A stretch of 40,352 nucleotides of DNA from Phallusia fumigata (lineage: Eukaryota > Chordata > Ascidiacea > Phlebobranchia > Ascidiidae): NCBI GenBank assembly GCA_008931825.1, contig QXVZ01013635.1, forward strand, positions 1-40,352. Direction: 5' to 3'. The position numbers and the translations under genes are program-made. The first letter of the stretch is position 1. Every line of letters starts with the position of its first letter. Of the stretch, positions 23,401 through 38,400 are shown in pieces. Below the pieces are notes generated by a model. It worked only from the letters and a program-made list of their open reading frames with translations. It was not told the DNA's origin and did not search any database.

Positions 23401-26400
23401 TTCTTCCACTGACGAGGTTGATGGAATACAGCAACCACAAAACACGACTGCAACTCTTAAACAGTGCAAAGTGAGTTTTTTGGTGATTCAGAAATCGGGC
23501 GATAGAAACAATACAAGGGTATTAATTTTAATCTGGTACGGATTATTGGTTGTGCACTTTATTTAATCAATAATTGATTTGATTACATTAACTCGTCGAA
23601 AACCGCAATCTTAAGGATTGTTACGTGTTAGTAGTCATTAGTTTCCTTGATGTTGTGGCGTCTTTTTGGTAATTTGAACACAATTTTATTAATCACGTGC
23701 AGGTGATCAGCCAATCACTGAACGAACTCCAGGAATCGGTAGATACACTCAAGGCACGACTGAACACGATGTGTCGGACTTATCAGGGACCGGAAATCGA
23801 CCAGCTGTCAAAAAATGTCACCTCGGCTCTTCAGAGGTTCGCTGCAGTCATTTGTATTTTTACTTTTGAGAAATCATAGAAGTTTACTTAAATAACATCC
23901 ATTTCATCACTTGGCATTTTTTTTTCTCTATGATTCAAAACAAACCCTCAATATTTGGAATCTCAATGTTTTTGCCTGTATTTTTTATACGTGTTTTAAA
24001 ACTAGAGCGGAAAATATGATTTATACAACTATTTTGTTTTGGTTGTTAAAAAAATGTTAAATTTTATAAGGTACGACGGATATCGCTTAAAGACTGAGAA
24101 ATGCCGCGTAAATTGTGAACGAGCGTTGAACGAGACATTCCAAAATTCAGTTCGCGAATTCGATATCTGGATCAAGTCGAAAAAAGACGCAGTTCACAAA
24201 TATGGGGAGATTTCAGGCGACCGAGAGGTGGCGCAGGAGAGACTGCAACATTTGCAGGTGGGTAGAATAGGAGGTATGACCTAGTTCAAGCTTGCTGATG
24301 CGAACTGAAGAAAACTCCACCCTTTCGGCTGGTGAAAGTTGTAAAACATATTTTTGGTTACAAAAACATTGGCTTTTTAGCAAGTTTAGGAAAACAGACA
24401 ATGTCCGCGACCGGTGCTTTGTAATAAATGTCCACTGTATAATGCCGTTGTCAACATTTCGTGTTAATTTTTCAGTTGCCACTCCTAACTTAAAGTCTAA
24501 GCAATACTACTGCCACAGTTTGTGCGGCGTTGATTGTGATCCGTTAAAAATGTAACTTTTGTGTTTTTGCACAGGCCCTTCTCAGCGGCGTCGAGCCAGG
24601 TCAAACCAAACTGAACGCAGTGGTTAATACCAGCGAATGCCTTCTTGCTGTTGTTGGAACAGAGATATCGGTTACCGTCCGACAACAAAGCAAACTATGC
24701 AGAGACAATTGGCGGAATTTTTTAAATACTCTGCAGGTCTGTTCACACTACAGTCTATACCTTACTTCAAATCTTCCATGCCAAAACTTTAGTATTAAGG
24801 AAGATTACATACAATAGGTTTCGTACTGACATATTATTCGTCAAATGGTTTTCTCACCAGGTTTAAAAACAATCCACCTGTCTCAAGAGATGTCTCAAGA
24901 TTTATTGTTAGAGATTTTTGTGTCATTTTTAATGACAAATTATAAACAAATCATACAAGAAAAAATCATTAAACTGCAATTTAAATTTTTAAAACAAGCA
25001 TTTAAAAATAGACTATTAGCACACTGCTTATTGTCCCTCATGGCGTATGTTTTTTTTACAATTAAAATAACATATTTATTGCGATCTAGGATCGGGAGCA
25101 GGGAGTGCGAAATCACGTGGAACAGCTGAAGGAATTTGATTCAAACGTAAACGAGATCACTGAGTGGTTGCAGGAGGTTGAAGCCAAATTCGAAGCTGAA
25201 TCGGGTTTAAAAGCAACAATTGGACTGAAGAAGTCGCAGTATAACGCCTTTCAGGTACAACAAGAGTTCGTCTAGTTTGAAACAGAAAAAAACAGAAGAG
25301 CAGAAGACTTGACATTCAAAGCTTTCACCTTGCTTTTGAACAGTTCTGATCCAAACTAACAATTCTTCTTGTTGAGCAATAATATGTTTTCAGGCCCTTG
25401 CCGGAGACATTGCGGACCATCAGTACAAGTACGAAAGAATGAAGAGAAAAGCGCAGAAGCTTGGGTCCTCTCTCGAATTAACCAGACTTAACCAGCTGCT
25501 TACAAGATACCACACTATAACCAAACAAGTTCAAGTCAGTACAAATCTTTAATGGAGCAATTCTGTACACTTTGTGGTGTTTTTTTATTTTAAGCTTTGG
25601 GACATCTGTCATGTGTAAAGCCAACCATCCATTTGCTGTGGGCCGCTTTTGATGAGATAACACGTTTTATGTTTTTGAGTTTCTCAATCTATAACAAATA
25701 TTGCCTTTTCGACTGCATGAACTTGTTTTGGGGTGGTTCGTTGGGCTCACATGTCCACTGTAATAGGCCTGGGTATTACAGCGGTTGGCAAACAGCAGTT
25801 AATAACTCTTTATCTTGCACTCGTACCTCACAGAAACAACAATGTCATTGATACACTTTGTGTTGCAATGAAGTTCTGTTACTTATAATACCGGTAATAA
25901 ATTTTTCATTGGTGAGCAAATAGGGTTTGTAACTTCGAGAAGTAGTTCATTTGATGAAAATAAGCCCAAATAGTGTTTTTTACCTTTTGCATGAAATGTT
26001 TGTAGATTTAATGATGGCAAAACTTATGGACGTTGGTGTGTCAACAGTTATGTTTAACTCCACAGTCCTAGATTTTCCGTGTCCATGTCCAGTGTGAAAA
26101 TGCCAAACAAAATCTTACTAAACTATTTATGATATAAACGGTGTTTTTGTAGGACGCATTAAAACGTAGTGAACAGCACGTGACAGAGCACCAAGCCTAC
26201 CAATCAGCATTCACCGAATGTCAGGAATGGTTGAACGACTTCGGACACGGTTTGGAGTCTTATTCAAACTTGGCTGGTGGCAAGATTATGTTGGAGCAGA
26301 GATTAAATAAGCTCGATCAGTTGCTCGCATCGAGACAGGACGGCGAAATAAAAACCAATGTTATGCTGGGTGAGTTACTCTGTCGCAAGTCTACTTTGGT

Positions 26401-29400
26401 CAAGCGAAATACAAATAGGGGTTCGTGCGAAATCGTATGCCAAAACCAACCAGCCTAGAGAAAGTTTGATTTTATATCTTTATAATTATAACACATTTAT
26501 TCATTTGCACGATATTTATATTACCGTATCGAAGGGATTATTGAAATTATTGCCCAATATTGTTCTTTAATGTCGCGTATACTGGCCTTATATTCTGTTA
26601 AACATTGGTTACCTGCTGTTTTTACATAATGTAGGCTTGTTGTTTGTAGACAATTATTCATGTTTTGCTAAAAAATTTTTCAATATCTAGTTTTTGGTGT
26701 GGTAATTGGCTTACTCGAGCTATATTTTTTCAATAGGTCGGGGTGAAAAAATCCTGGAGTCAACTGCCGCTAAGGGGCGCCATGCAATCGAAAGTCAAAT
26801 GCAGACCCTTCAAGACTTGTGGGTGAAATTCGCTTCCCAAGCTGAACAGTGGAGGTGCGTAAGCCTTTGATTATCAATCCGGTATAATATTTAACCGTGA
26901 AACACGATTCAGGGGCAAGCTGGCGACGTGCATTGCATTGTGGGAGGAATACGACGAATCGGTAAAGAGCGCCCAATCCTGGTTGGAACAGGCTGAAGAG
27001 AGTATTAAGAATGAACGGGATGCCAGGGCCAATCAGGTACAGTACAGTTTTAACGAGAATAACTGACTAACGAAAGCAGTTTGTCCTTTTCATGAAATTT
27101 TAAGTCCGGCTAGCTTACGCAAGAGATGACATTTCGAAACTATGATTACATGTAAAGATCGACATTGACATGTAAATACAATTACTTGGTTTAGTGACAT
27201 CCAATGACATAGAAATTGTAGTGTCAGCACAATGAATGCCATATTTTATTTTCTTCAGTTGTATAACTTTGTTAAAATTTTGAGATAAGTTAGCCCTCAC
27301 AATGCGTTCAAGTATGCGTTTGTTTCAGTAAGTTTTAACCCTCCCTAACCATTGTTTCAAAACAGACTGCGGCGCCGGATTCGACCTTTGCTGACCTTGA
27401 GAAGTGCCAGGCGCTTTACCGTGACGTGAAACAACGATCGGCGGTCATCGAAAAAGCTCAGATGTGTGCAAACAAGATCGCGGAGAGCACAGGGGATGCG
27501 GGGGGAACCAGAGTGGACACAGCTGAACTTCGGGACCTGTATCAGGAAACACTAAATGCCGCACAAGGTAAAAAATGTCCTGTCTACATAATTTTTAAAC
27601 ATTTTTTACAAAAGCTGGTCCGTATGGTTGTGATAGCGACATGATTTGTTAATCGAATATTTCGGCAATAACTTACACATCAGTAGTAATGATGTTGTAT
27701 TGATAATGATGGTGTGAGTTCTTTCTAAATCCTTAAAAGCATGTAGGTCTTAACAACTACTAGTATATTTATTATAAGAACCATAAGGAAACATGTTTAG
27801 TTTCTATGTTTGTAACAATCGGGTCTGGTTGTTGCACTTTTATTCTGTGGTTTTGCAGAACTCCTTGATGAGGTGGAAAGTGCAGCGGAATCAGCGAAAT
27901 CTTACCATCAAGCTTTGCACATCTTTACTGATTGGTTCTCCGGGAAACCTGTTGAATTATTCCGTCTCTCAGATCAAACTGGAGGCAAAGAAAAACTTGA
28001 TGAGAACCTAGAGGTATAGTTTTCCCTGTAGGTCATAGCAAATTATTTTAAAACATGTTAGGTAGTAAGAGGTAAGTTAGATTTAGTTTAATGCATTTTT
28101 CATTTGTACGGTAAAAACATAAATACGATTTGCAACTTATAGCGTTGCTAAACACGATCTTGTAGTAAGGGGGACATGAATCAACACAAAGCGCCAACGG
28201 ATGCGATAGGTTCTGGGTGCCTAACCGTACAAATAGTATCACAAACAAGTTTGGTTCCTCTCTGCGGTTCGTGTGCCTCGCGGCATATCTTGGGTTCAAG
28301 CTCGTTTAAGGCATTGATATCATTTTGCTTCTGTTTGTTTCTACTCCCGGTAATTTTCCGTTTCAGACTCTGCAGCAACTCGAGAAGGAAATACCTGATG
28401 GTGAAGAAAAACTGAAACAAGCGTTTAATGCCGGCAAAAAGAGCAGCTCGGACAAGACGGTCAAACTGCAACTACAGGTAGAGACCGTTAGTGGCAATAT
28501 TTTAGCATCAGTGACGAGTAAATTATTAGCCGTGGCCAAATATTGAGAAGTTTTGAGCAGCGTTTTGGCACAGTACTAATTTTATAACCACTACAACAAA
28601 AACTAAGTTTGTTTCGTATTTGTGTAATTAACTGAAGCATGGACTAAAGTTATAGTTAGGGAAGGTTTTATTTATTACCTTGCAAATAAGTATTTTTAGA
28701 GCATACCCCGCTATAGAACATATTCAACTTGTTGTTTCCTGATTTCCAAGCTTCTTGCCAAGCCCCTTGTGTTTACATTCTTGACTATAAATCTTCAAAC
28801 TCTATTTGCACAAGTCTTGAAACTAAATCCGTTATAAATATCGTTGACGGCCGGGCACTTCATCATTCACTGCTTGTGCAAATATCTTTTACCGCAGAGT
28901 CTAAGAGAGGAATGGAACAACTACCGCAAGTCTTTAACGGACACTGTCAGTCAAACGCGCAAGCTGCTCGACGAATTGGAACGATATGGTAAAATATGCG
29001 CCGGCTTTCAAGACTGGCTCAACGCGATGGAACAGTGTCCTGACAACGAGGTACCGAAAACGTTCTGTTGTTGTAATTTAGACTTTTACGTACGCAAACG
29101 TAAAGCGCTCCGTCACTAATTGTTGCCACTTGATGATAAGGTTGTAAAGTGTCATCTTTACCATTTTTTGTAACTTAACTCTTGTACAATTGGCGTTCTA
29201 CTTATTTTACTGCGATACTGTCAATATTTGTATCCATTTTGACAATTTATGTTGGCGTGTCCGAACCAAGGTACAAATGGCCTTATTTTATCGTCTGCAC
29301 AACATGAGCCTCAACGTAATTTTGCCTAAATAAAGTTGAGAAAAGTCAACATCTCGTTCAGGTTTCTCTCACNTGTGTAAACCCTTGTAACAAACCATTC

Positions 29401-32400
29401 CGTCGACAATGGTTAATTTCAATAAGTTTTGGTATGTATTTAGGGCGGGTATACAGCCATTTAACATATACTTCTCTTTGCAAAGCAATGGCTTTTGGAC
29501 ACTGAAAAAGTCTTACATCGACTTGAGGATGCTCCGGCCGAAGCTACGTCATCGGCCGCCAAAGAGCACGCCATCAAGTGTAAGAAAATGTACGATGACG
29601 TCAGCGACAAGAAAGGGGTGCTTGCCCTATTGGACGATAAATATCGCCAATTGCTGGGAGAAAGTAAGTTTAAACAATTCTCTTTTTCATTGTTTATCGT
29701 TATGGTTATGACTATGTCAAGTTGTGTAGTGAAACACAGTGGGTTATCCATGTAGCGATCAAAACATGCAGTGTGTGCATTTAAATGAATTAAGTTGGTA
29801 AAATCCAAAGAAACAATACCATATTTGTTTCATGGAGTAATTACCGTCTTCGATGTTGCTAAAAAAACGTAGGTAATTATTTTATTCTTACAAGTGTTTG
29901 ATGCATTGGCTTTGTAAATCTTTATAATAGGCCACATTTGAGCCAGCCGTTATATCGCATAAACATTTAAAATTTCACCTCTGCCGTCTCCTTGAGTTTT
30001 CCACACTTAAACGTCCCTTCCAAGCCTCTATTTGCTTTGTTACAATCCTTCAAAATCCCGCTAACTTTGCACGTGTGTGAATTCAAAACGTGGTTGGGGT
30101 ACAAACACCATGTGCCCACAATATTAATATGTAGATCTCCATGTACGGAGCGTTGTTGTGTTCGTCCAACAATGTTATTATGTACGGGAGAGTAATGAAT
30201 CGCGTTTATTATGTTGTAGTGGTTATCCAGGGCATCAGATATTTGTTGTGGCTTTAAATTGTAGTCCTGTTTACACTTGTCAGTGGGAATTGAAGTGGTT
30301 GAAATTTCCAAGAAATCCAAGGTTTATTTTGAAAACGGAAGTTTGAAAATACTCTTCTGAAATAGAGGNTTTTTATCCGCCAGGTGACGCAGTTGAGCTC
30401 CCGCTACCAGTCGCTGTTGATGAAGTGCAAGAGTCGCTTGAGGTCGTACCAGAGTGCGGTGCAGATTCAAGCTGATTACCAGGAGCAGAGTGACGAGTTC
30501 GACCAGTGGCTCACAACAGCTACCGACCGCTTTGCTGTGTATGTGTCGACCGAAACCGCACACCCGGACACAACTGAGGTACGTTGTCATCTAACAAGGT
30601 GATTAAAATACCTAACGTAGATAGAAAGGGGCCTGCGTTAGAGATTTGGAGTCTAAATGGTTCAAACTTATTTTTGACTTAAATTGTGATGACTGGAGAC
30701 GTTACGTTTTTCGAAGCAGAGTGTGGATCGTTTGTGATAATTCTGCAAACACAGAAAAACTTAAAAACCGGCGACAGAACGCAAAAAGTATACTTCTCGG
30801 CTGCTGAAGTCAAAACCTTATTTCAAATCGCTTTTTGACTTAGTTTTGAAAAACTGTTCTGGGGTTTGCAATCCTGCTTTTTATTGAAGTTATAGAAACA
30901 ATGCAGTGTCCTATATGTAAGTTGTTGTTTCGCAACCAATTAAGATGTGAAAAAAAACTCTTCCAAATTGTTCAGATTTCCTAACCTGAAGAAAAGACAT
31001 TTTAGGCTTCGAAAGTAACTTTTCCAATTTTAATTTAATCAGGAGCGATGCGAGAAACTTGATGAGCTCTTAGTTGAATTCGAGTCAAAGAAAGTTCAAC
31101 TTTCACAAATATCGGAAAAGTCAAATAAACTCATCCAGGCCATTGGTGCCGAATATCAGCCGCAAATCAGCGAACAAACTTCAACACAGCAGGACGATTT
31201 TCAGGTAAAGTGCAAATTATTCTCTATAATTTCTGTCACCAAACCTTTCTGTGGAGAAAAAATCCCAGAATTGTGCTGGAAATAGCTCGGAAGTCTGCAA
31301 GAGAATCGTTTTAACGTAACTTCTGCAATTTGTAGGAGTTGTATGCTCGAATTCANTGCATGAGCACCCCTAAGATCGTCTTTATGTAGGTTGGTATTTG
31401 TATTCATGTGTAAACCCTTGTAACAAACCATTCCGTCGACAATGGTTAATTTCAATAAGTTTTGGTATGTATTTAGGGCGGGTATACAGCCATTTAACAT
31501 ATACTTCTCTTTGCAAAGCAATGGCTTTTGGACACTGAAAAAGTCTTACATCGACTTGAGGATGCTCCGGCCGAAGCTACGTCATCGGCCGCCAAAGAGC
31601 ACGCCATCAAGTGTAAGAAAATGTACGATGACGTCAGCGACAAGAAAGGGGTGCTTGCCCTATTGGACGATAAATATCGCCAATTGCTGGGAGAAAGTAA
31701 GTTTAAACAATTCTCTTTTTCATTGTTTATCGTTATGGTTATGACTATGTCAAGTTGTGTAGTGAAACACAGTGGGTTATCCATGTAGCGATCAAAACAT
31801 GCAGTGTGTGCATTTAAATGAATTAAGTTGGTAAAATCCAAAGAAACAATACCATATTTGTTTCATGGAGTAATTACCGTCTTCGATGTTGCTAAAAAAA
31901 CGTAGGTAATTATTTTATTCTTACAAGTGTTTGATGCATTGGCTTTGTAAATCTTTATAATAGGCCACATTTGAGCCAGCCGTTATATCGCATAAACATT
32001 TAAAATTTCACCTCTGCCGTCTCCTTGAGTTTTCCACACTTAAACGTCCCTTCCAAGCCTCTATTTGCTTTGTTACAATCCTTCAAAATCCCGCTAACTT
32101 TGCACGTGTGTGAATTCAAAACGTGGTTGGGGTACAAACACCATGTGCCCACAATATTAATATGTAGATCTCCATGTACGGAGCGTTGTTGTGTTCGTCC
32201 AACAATGTTATTATGTACGGGAGAGTAATGAATCGCGTTTATTATGTTGTAGTGGTTATCCAGGGCATCAGATATTTGTTGTGGCTTTAAATTGTCGTCC
32301 TGTTTACACTTGTCAGTGGGAATTGAAGTGGTTGAAATTTCCAAGAAATCCAAGGTTTATTTTGAAAACGGAAGTTTGAAAATACTCTTCTGAAATAGAG

Positions 32401-35400
32401 GAATAACAATACAAAAAGTTATGACGTTCACTTGAAGTAATTTTATTTCGCGAGAAATTTCTTTGAGCTATTTTACAAAGCACAGATTGTTGCTGTCTAC
32501 CGTATGTGTAGTCACAATGAGTCGAGCCAAACGTTGTTCGTTTGTTAGTCTGGTGAGCATTCATTTGCACACAGGAGTGAACGACTCGGAATTTCACGAC
32601 CTCGTTGCACAATGGGAACGTCTTTACGCTCTTGCAAGCAACCTCAACCAATCACAAGAACGAAACCTCAATGCAACACAGGACTTTAACTTGTGAGTAG
32701 TTTTTAGATTTATTTAGCGTGGACTGATATTTGGTGCAAATATTTGGAAGAATTATGCACAAAGGAATATACTACAAAGGAATAATGTGTTTATCATTGC
32801 ACAATAAAAAATGTTAACTGGAACGTTGCTACCCTTGCAAACCCAATTACCACTGTTACTTTTGCCAAGGTTAACAAGTTTCTAATTTATAAACTGAGAT
32901 AAACGCCGTTTTATTCGTCACCATACCTACATGTATGGTAATTCCTACATAAAAATTTTATGCAGACTGTGTAACCTGAACACACATAAATGACTATTGT
33001 AAATATGAGAGGTTTTCGCTTTTTGTTGCACTTGACGAGCGGTGCTGGTGGCATTTTATCTTTCAAGCTGATACCAACTATTATTTTGTAGCTACCTTAA
33101 CGAGGTGGAGTCTTTAGCTCAACACTACCAGTCTGAAGCTGATCTTTTACTCCGCAATGTTGTGGATAGCACAGCGATACGACTCGAGCGGGCAAAGGTG
33201 AGTAATGTGATCTCTTAATGTATGTTTCAAGTGCCCACTTGCCTCTGTATATTCGAGTGCATCTGTTCAAACTTGCCGCGTTCACACAATGTTGCGTTGC
33301 GTGTTTGCTGACGTGAAGAATTGATCGAATGTAAATGTGTTGTTAATAAGTAAATTGATTTTTTGATGTTTGTAAGATATATGCAGACTTTATTAGATAT
33401 ACCAATTGCTTATTGGCTATCCGTGAATTGCTTATTGGATTTTATGAGATTATATTGTGAAAAGAGATAAGTATCTCTGAAATTAGCAATTGTGTTATAA
33501 CACAGATTCCACAATGGGGTTTTAGTATAAGTAAGTATATACTGTACTTAGTAAACAGTATAGTATAGTGCGCTGCCCTACCCCTGCAGTTTCATTTAAA
33601 GGCAACTGTTTGCAGTATTTTAGTTTTTTTAGAACAATGCAGTTTACTTAAACATTTATTGCTGTCAAGTTTAAATTCCTAGAATGTCAGGTCGATTCTT
33701 AGTATTGTTGGACATGCAGACGCTGGTGCTTGAGATGCAAGACAGCAAAAAGATGTTGGATGCACTTAGTCAACGCTTGGATAACCTTACGCCGCGCATG
33801 AGTGTCCACGACGCAGAGATGGTTGAAGACAAAGTCAGGTATGCAAGTGGCTTTTTATTGCATTGGTATGAGGTTTTTTTCAGTACAAACATTTAGAAAC
33901 ATATATCAGCAAAACCATTGTACGACTGTTTATAGACACCTTAACCAGCGCTGGATCGAGGCTGAACAGAAGCTTCAATCCCGGGCGCAACTGTTGGAAA
34001 GCACGGCATGTGAGCACCGGGAATACCGCCGACAGCTTGATGCGACCCGATCTTGGCTTCGAGCACTTCTTGATAAAGTAACTGACCCTGTACCGATGAC
34101 ACTCAGCGTTGAAGACTTGAATGCGGCTCGACAAAAGCACAGCGTAAGTTGTTCGGTAAACAATTTTACGTTTGTTTGGTTATGTTCTTATTCTACCACT
34201 CACCTTACGTAACCCATGGCCACAAAGGTAAAAAATAAATAGGAAACATGCTGTGTGGGGCAATTGTAGACGTGCTTGTGTGACGATGAAGCTCGGGATT
34301 TTATAATTTATTATGTGCCGTTTTACGGGTCATATACACTTGAGTGTTAACCAGGCAGCTAAGTCGATTTTAATGTTGAAATGTACAGATGCTTTGCAAA
34401 GAATTAAACCAGAAAAAGGAGGAGTTCAGTGAACTGAGCAGCTGCCACCAAACTCTGCCACTGAGTCTGAGCGCACCAGAGCGTGACGCGCTACATGTTG
34501 ACGTCTCCGATCTACAGGCACTCTTCAGGAAGGCTCAGGCTGCGGCCACCGAAAAAACCAACGCTTTAAATCATGCCATCGGCAGGAGGAAGGACTTGTG
34601 GGCCACATCTCAACAGGTGCAAACCTAAAGGGACAAAAGTTAAACATGTTCTCCCACATCTTGCTTCATCCCAGTTATATTGTAGTAACGATTGTTAAAA
34701 TCCTGAAATGCCATGGGAACACCTTATGAAAAAACATGTTTTGTCCTATTTTGCTGTTGCAAATATTTGGTTAAAATTGACTTCATGTTGTGCAGGCTTT
34801 GGCTTGGCTGGAGCACATAAAAGAGAACCTTGAGAAGAGGAAACCTTATCCCCTGCACCCGGACGCTGTCGCGAAACTTATACAGGAACACAGGGTAATC
34901 GCTTGGATTTAGGCCCTTTTTTCTGCGATTTTAATGACCCAAAATTAATACTTTCGCACTGCAATGTTCTGAACTTATTGGTTGTGTGCACTTTAGAGGA
35001 CACCATTGACAAAACTCTGCAACCAGATATCAGTGCACATAAAGCCGAAAAAACGTCAACATTGAATTTGCCCCGGTTCAAACGGAAATATTTCAACTTA
35101 AATCTATGACATTTAAATGGTTTTTCAATTCTAATGCACGAAATGCATCGTAGGCTCTTCACAAGGAGATCGTTCGCCACAAGGTGACTGTGGATGAAGT
35201 AATTGCCACAGGAATTCAAATCATTTACGAGGGAAAACCAGAGAGCGTAAGCGTGCGAGGCAAGTTAACAGGTATTTGCGATTATTTTTTACGTCACCAG
35301 CTGTGACGTAGACGTGCTGTGACGTGGTGGTGTTGGTGGTGGAATCCATAGAAATGGTGTCGTGATGTCCAACGGTTTGTAGTCTGCACGTAGAACTTCT

Positions 35401-38400
35401 ATAACATGTTTTGAGAGTTATCGCTTTGTGTGTAAATTGCAATTTCTGTGTTTTTCCGTTTTTTATTTCTTTGCTTTAATTAAGTTATTGAACCAATCTT
35501 GATTTAGTCAAAAACTTTCGAACAGTAAAAGTATGCTTAACTTTGGAAATGTTTCATGAATATTTTCTGTGTCGATATGTTTATTGCATGTTCAGTCTTC
35601 ATGTTTTAAAAATCATATTATTGTGAAACCGGTAATATTCTTATTTTGCAAATAACTACCTTAACATTAATTTACACACTGCTAGGATTGGAAGACAGTT
35701 ATGAAGAAGTGGACGCTCTATGGCGCCAACGCCTGGACGAGTTGCAGCAGTTGCTGGCAAGTCGCGAACTTTTCCATGCTGATGTAGACAGATGTCTCCG
35801 TTGGCTGAAAGAAGCTGATATTGTCACGTTCCCTGAAGTCAACCTTGCTGCATCACTACCAGACCTAGAAACTCACTTAGGCAGATATGAGGTAATACTT
35901 GGGTCTTATTTCAACGCAAGCGTATTTGTTTCTCAGACTATTTCAGTAGTTGTAAAAACCGCTAAACTTCTTTTGATGAAGAATTACTTATGTGTTGGTA
36001 GTTTACCGGAAAATTGTGTGTTTTTAGGCGATAACCAGTGAGTCGGTAAAGTATCGCGACTTAGTGTCGAAGATTTGCGAAAAAGCTAAACAAATTCTGC
36101 CTCAATTGTCCGACGTCGATCAATCGTTGCTCACTGAAAAAATGAAGAGCATCAAAGACCAGTTCGAACAGTAAGCCCTTGTTTTTTTGCAATTTTATTC
36201 AGCAGAAACAAGATGGTCAACATGGTTTTATGTTTCGTTTTAACCCCCTAGAAAAGGTTTGTGTTTCTTGTGGTAGGCAAATGTTTACATACCAAACGGT
36301 TTTTTAAAACAAACAGTCCTAGCATTATCAATAACCACCTGGGGCAGTGGGTTGCTATTCAAATGTTTATGTTGCCTCACTGAATGTATGTATATTTTAT
36401 ATCGTTAATATCCTTTCTCAAGCTCCTGCAAAGTGACGGAAAAGGGTTTACAGCCGTTCGTGTTGCATACATTAATTTTCACAGACTTACCTATGACATT
36501 TGCATGTGTATTTTATCGCATTGTGTTATGATAACGTAATGTCCTCAAGGACTTAAAATCCTATTTTGAAACTTCAATCGATTTTTCTGTTAATTCTAGC
36601 GTGTGCAAATCTGCTGAGGACAAAGGCGACCAGATGCGAGATATGATGTCATCTCGGCGTGAGTACATCCACTCCTTGGAGCAGTTGGAGGATTACCTGG
36701 GAGTGGGTCAGACGATGCTTCGTGAACTTGATCACATGCCGACTGGACACACGGCTGGGCAAGCTCGGACGTTGCTGCACAAAGCTGAGGTCAGCTGTTA
36801 TCTTTTTAAAAAGTCAAACGCAGGGTTGCAGAATAGTTGGATTAGTTTGGTTATCGAAGATTAACAACAACGACAGTTCACATCCATACCTATATTTTTT
36901 TGTTTAAAAATAATAAAGTAATTTAGCTGTAATTCGTAGTTGACTGTTATTTGACGGGGAAGATACAGAAGCCAAATACTAATAAATTTACTTTAGAAAA
37001 TCCAACACTCCTTGGCTGAACGCAAGCCCGGCCTGGAGAAAATCGAAAAAATGAGAGACTGTTTGAAAAGTTCTGGACAACCCTGGCAACCCGAGGAACT
37101 TCTAAAAGGTAGAAACGTATCAATTTGTAAAAAAATTACGTTATACCTGAAATTAGCTTCTGGTATAACAATTCTGTTTACGTCCCAAATGTCCGATGCT
37201 TAATAGACAAATCGGCTTCCACAAAGTTGGGATTAAAAGTTAATAAAATGTGCATGCGTTTGCTGCATTACCATAACATTGACATGATCAGACAATACAA
37301 GTGCTGCGATTTACATTTTGCATTCTTTACTCATTTGCAGTGTGTTTATAATGTAACCAAATTATCTAATTTGGTTTTTACAGCTACTGCAATCTATCAC
37401 CGATTGGCACAACAAAGCTCGCAGCGGATCGACCGGTTCCGCGAGATGGCGCTATGCAGGGAGCGATTTGAACGTCGTATGATGGAACTGGAAGAGCAAA
37501 TATCTGACTGCGACAGAGAGCTGAACACCGGAAGTCCAAGCAGAGTCGAGCACAAATTGTCAATGTCCCAGGTATCGTGACTTTGCTTGTAGAATTTTAG
37601 CGCTTAGAAAAAATAGATTTAAATTGGGTAAACTTAAAAAAGACCAACTTCATCAAATACTTGCTGTCTTATCTCATAGCAAATGGCAGCAATGCTGACA
37701 AGCTGTCAGATCGAGTTGAGGTCAGTGAGTGGACTGGCCGAACAATTGTGTGCGGACATGGACGAGCAGGACAAGATCCTCATCCGTGACAAGGTGGACG
37801 TTCTCCGGGAGGCTCTTCATCGCATGCAAGGCAACTTGGGAGAAAGACAGCGAGACCTTGAGAAACGGTTAGTGCCCCAAAATTTTAAACGTTGTTAGGT
37901 ATTTTAATGCTTATTTTAAGAACTGATCGAGAAAAAAAGGCGAAAATGAGGAAAAATAGTTTCCTTAAACAAGAGTTTGGAATATTTACCATCAAAAGAA
38001 TTACACAACGCGCCAATGTCGCCTTTTTGTAATGTTCCTAAACGTTTGCTACATCTAGGCAAGTTTACTCTCGATGTCCAGGTGCAGAATTTTATACAGG
38101 CAATATATACACAACAAATCTTACTTTCACTTTTATTGCAATGTAATAACTGGCCCTCTGGTTTTAACCTTATATAAGGGCTTAAACACAGTAACGATTT
38201 TGCAGGTTAGTGTCACGACGCGACTTCCAGGGCGACCTTGAGAAGGGGGTGCAATGGTTGGAGGAAACGCAGAGCGCCCTCGAGTGTGAGACCCCCTTAA
38301 AACTCGACCCACAGAGTGTTCAAGAAGAAATTAAGAAATTACAGGTTAAAATTAATTCACCCTGTTTTTAGCTTCGCGTACTTACGCAACTCGGACCAAG

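Noticed and set aside
29967-32353. Repeated 117-residue minus-strand frame in the duplicated contig
   Set aside because: Its two occurrences are the same sequence in a redundant contig. It lies in an intron of the spectrin gene and lacks signal, domain or splice support.
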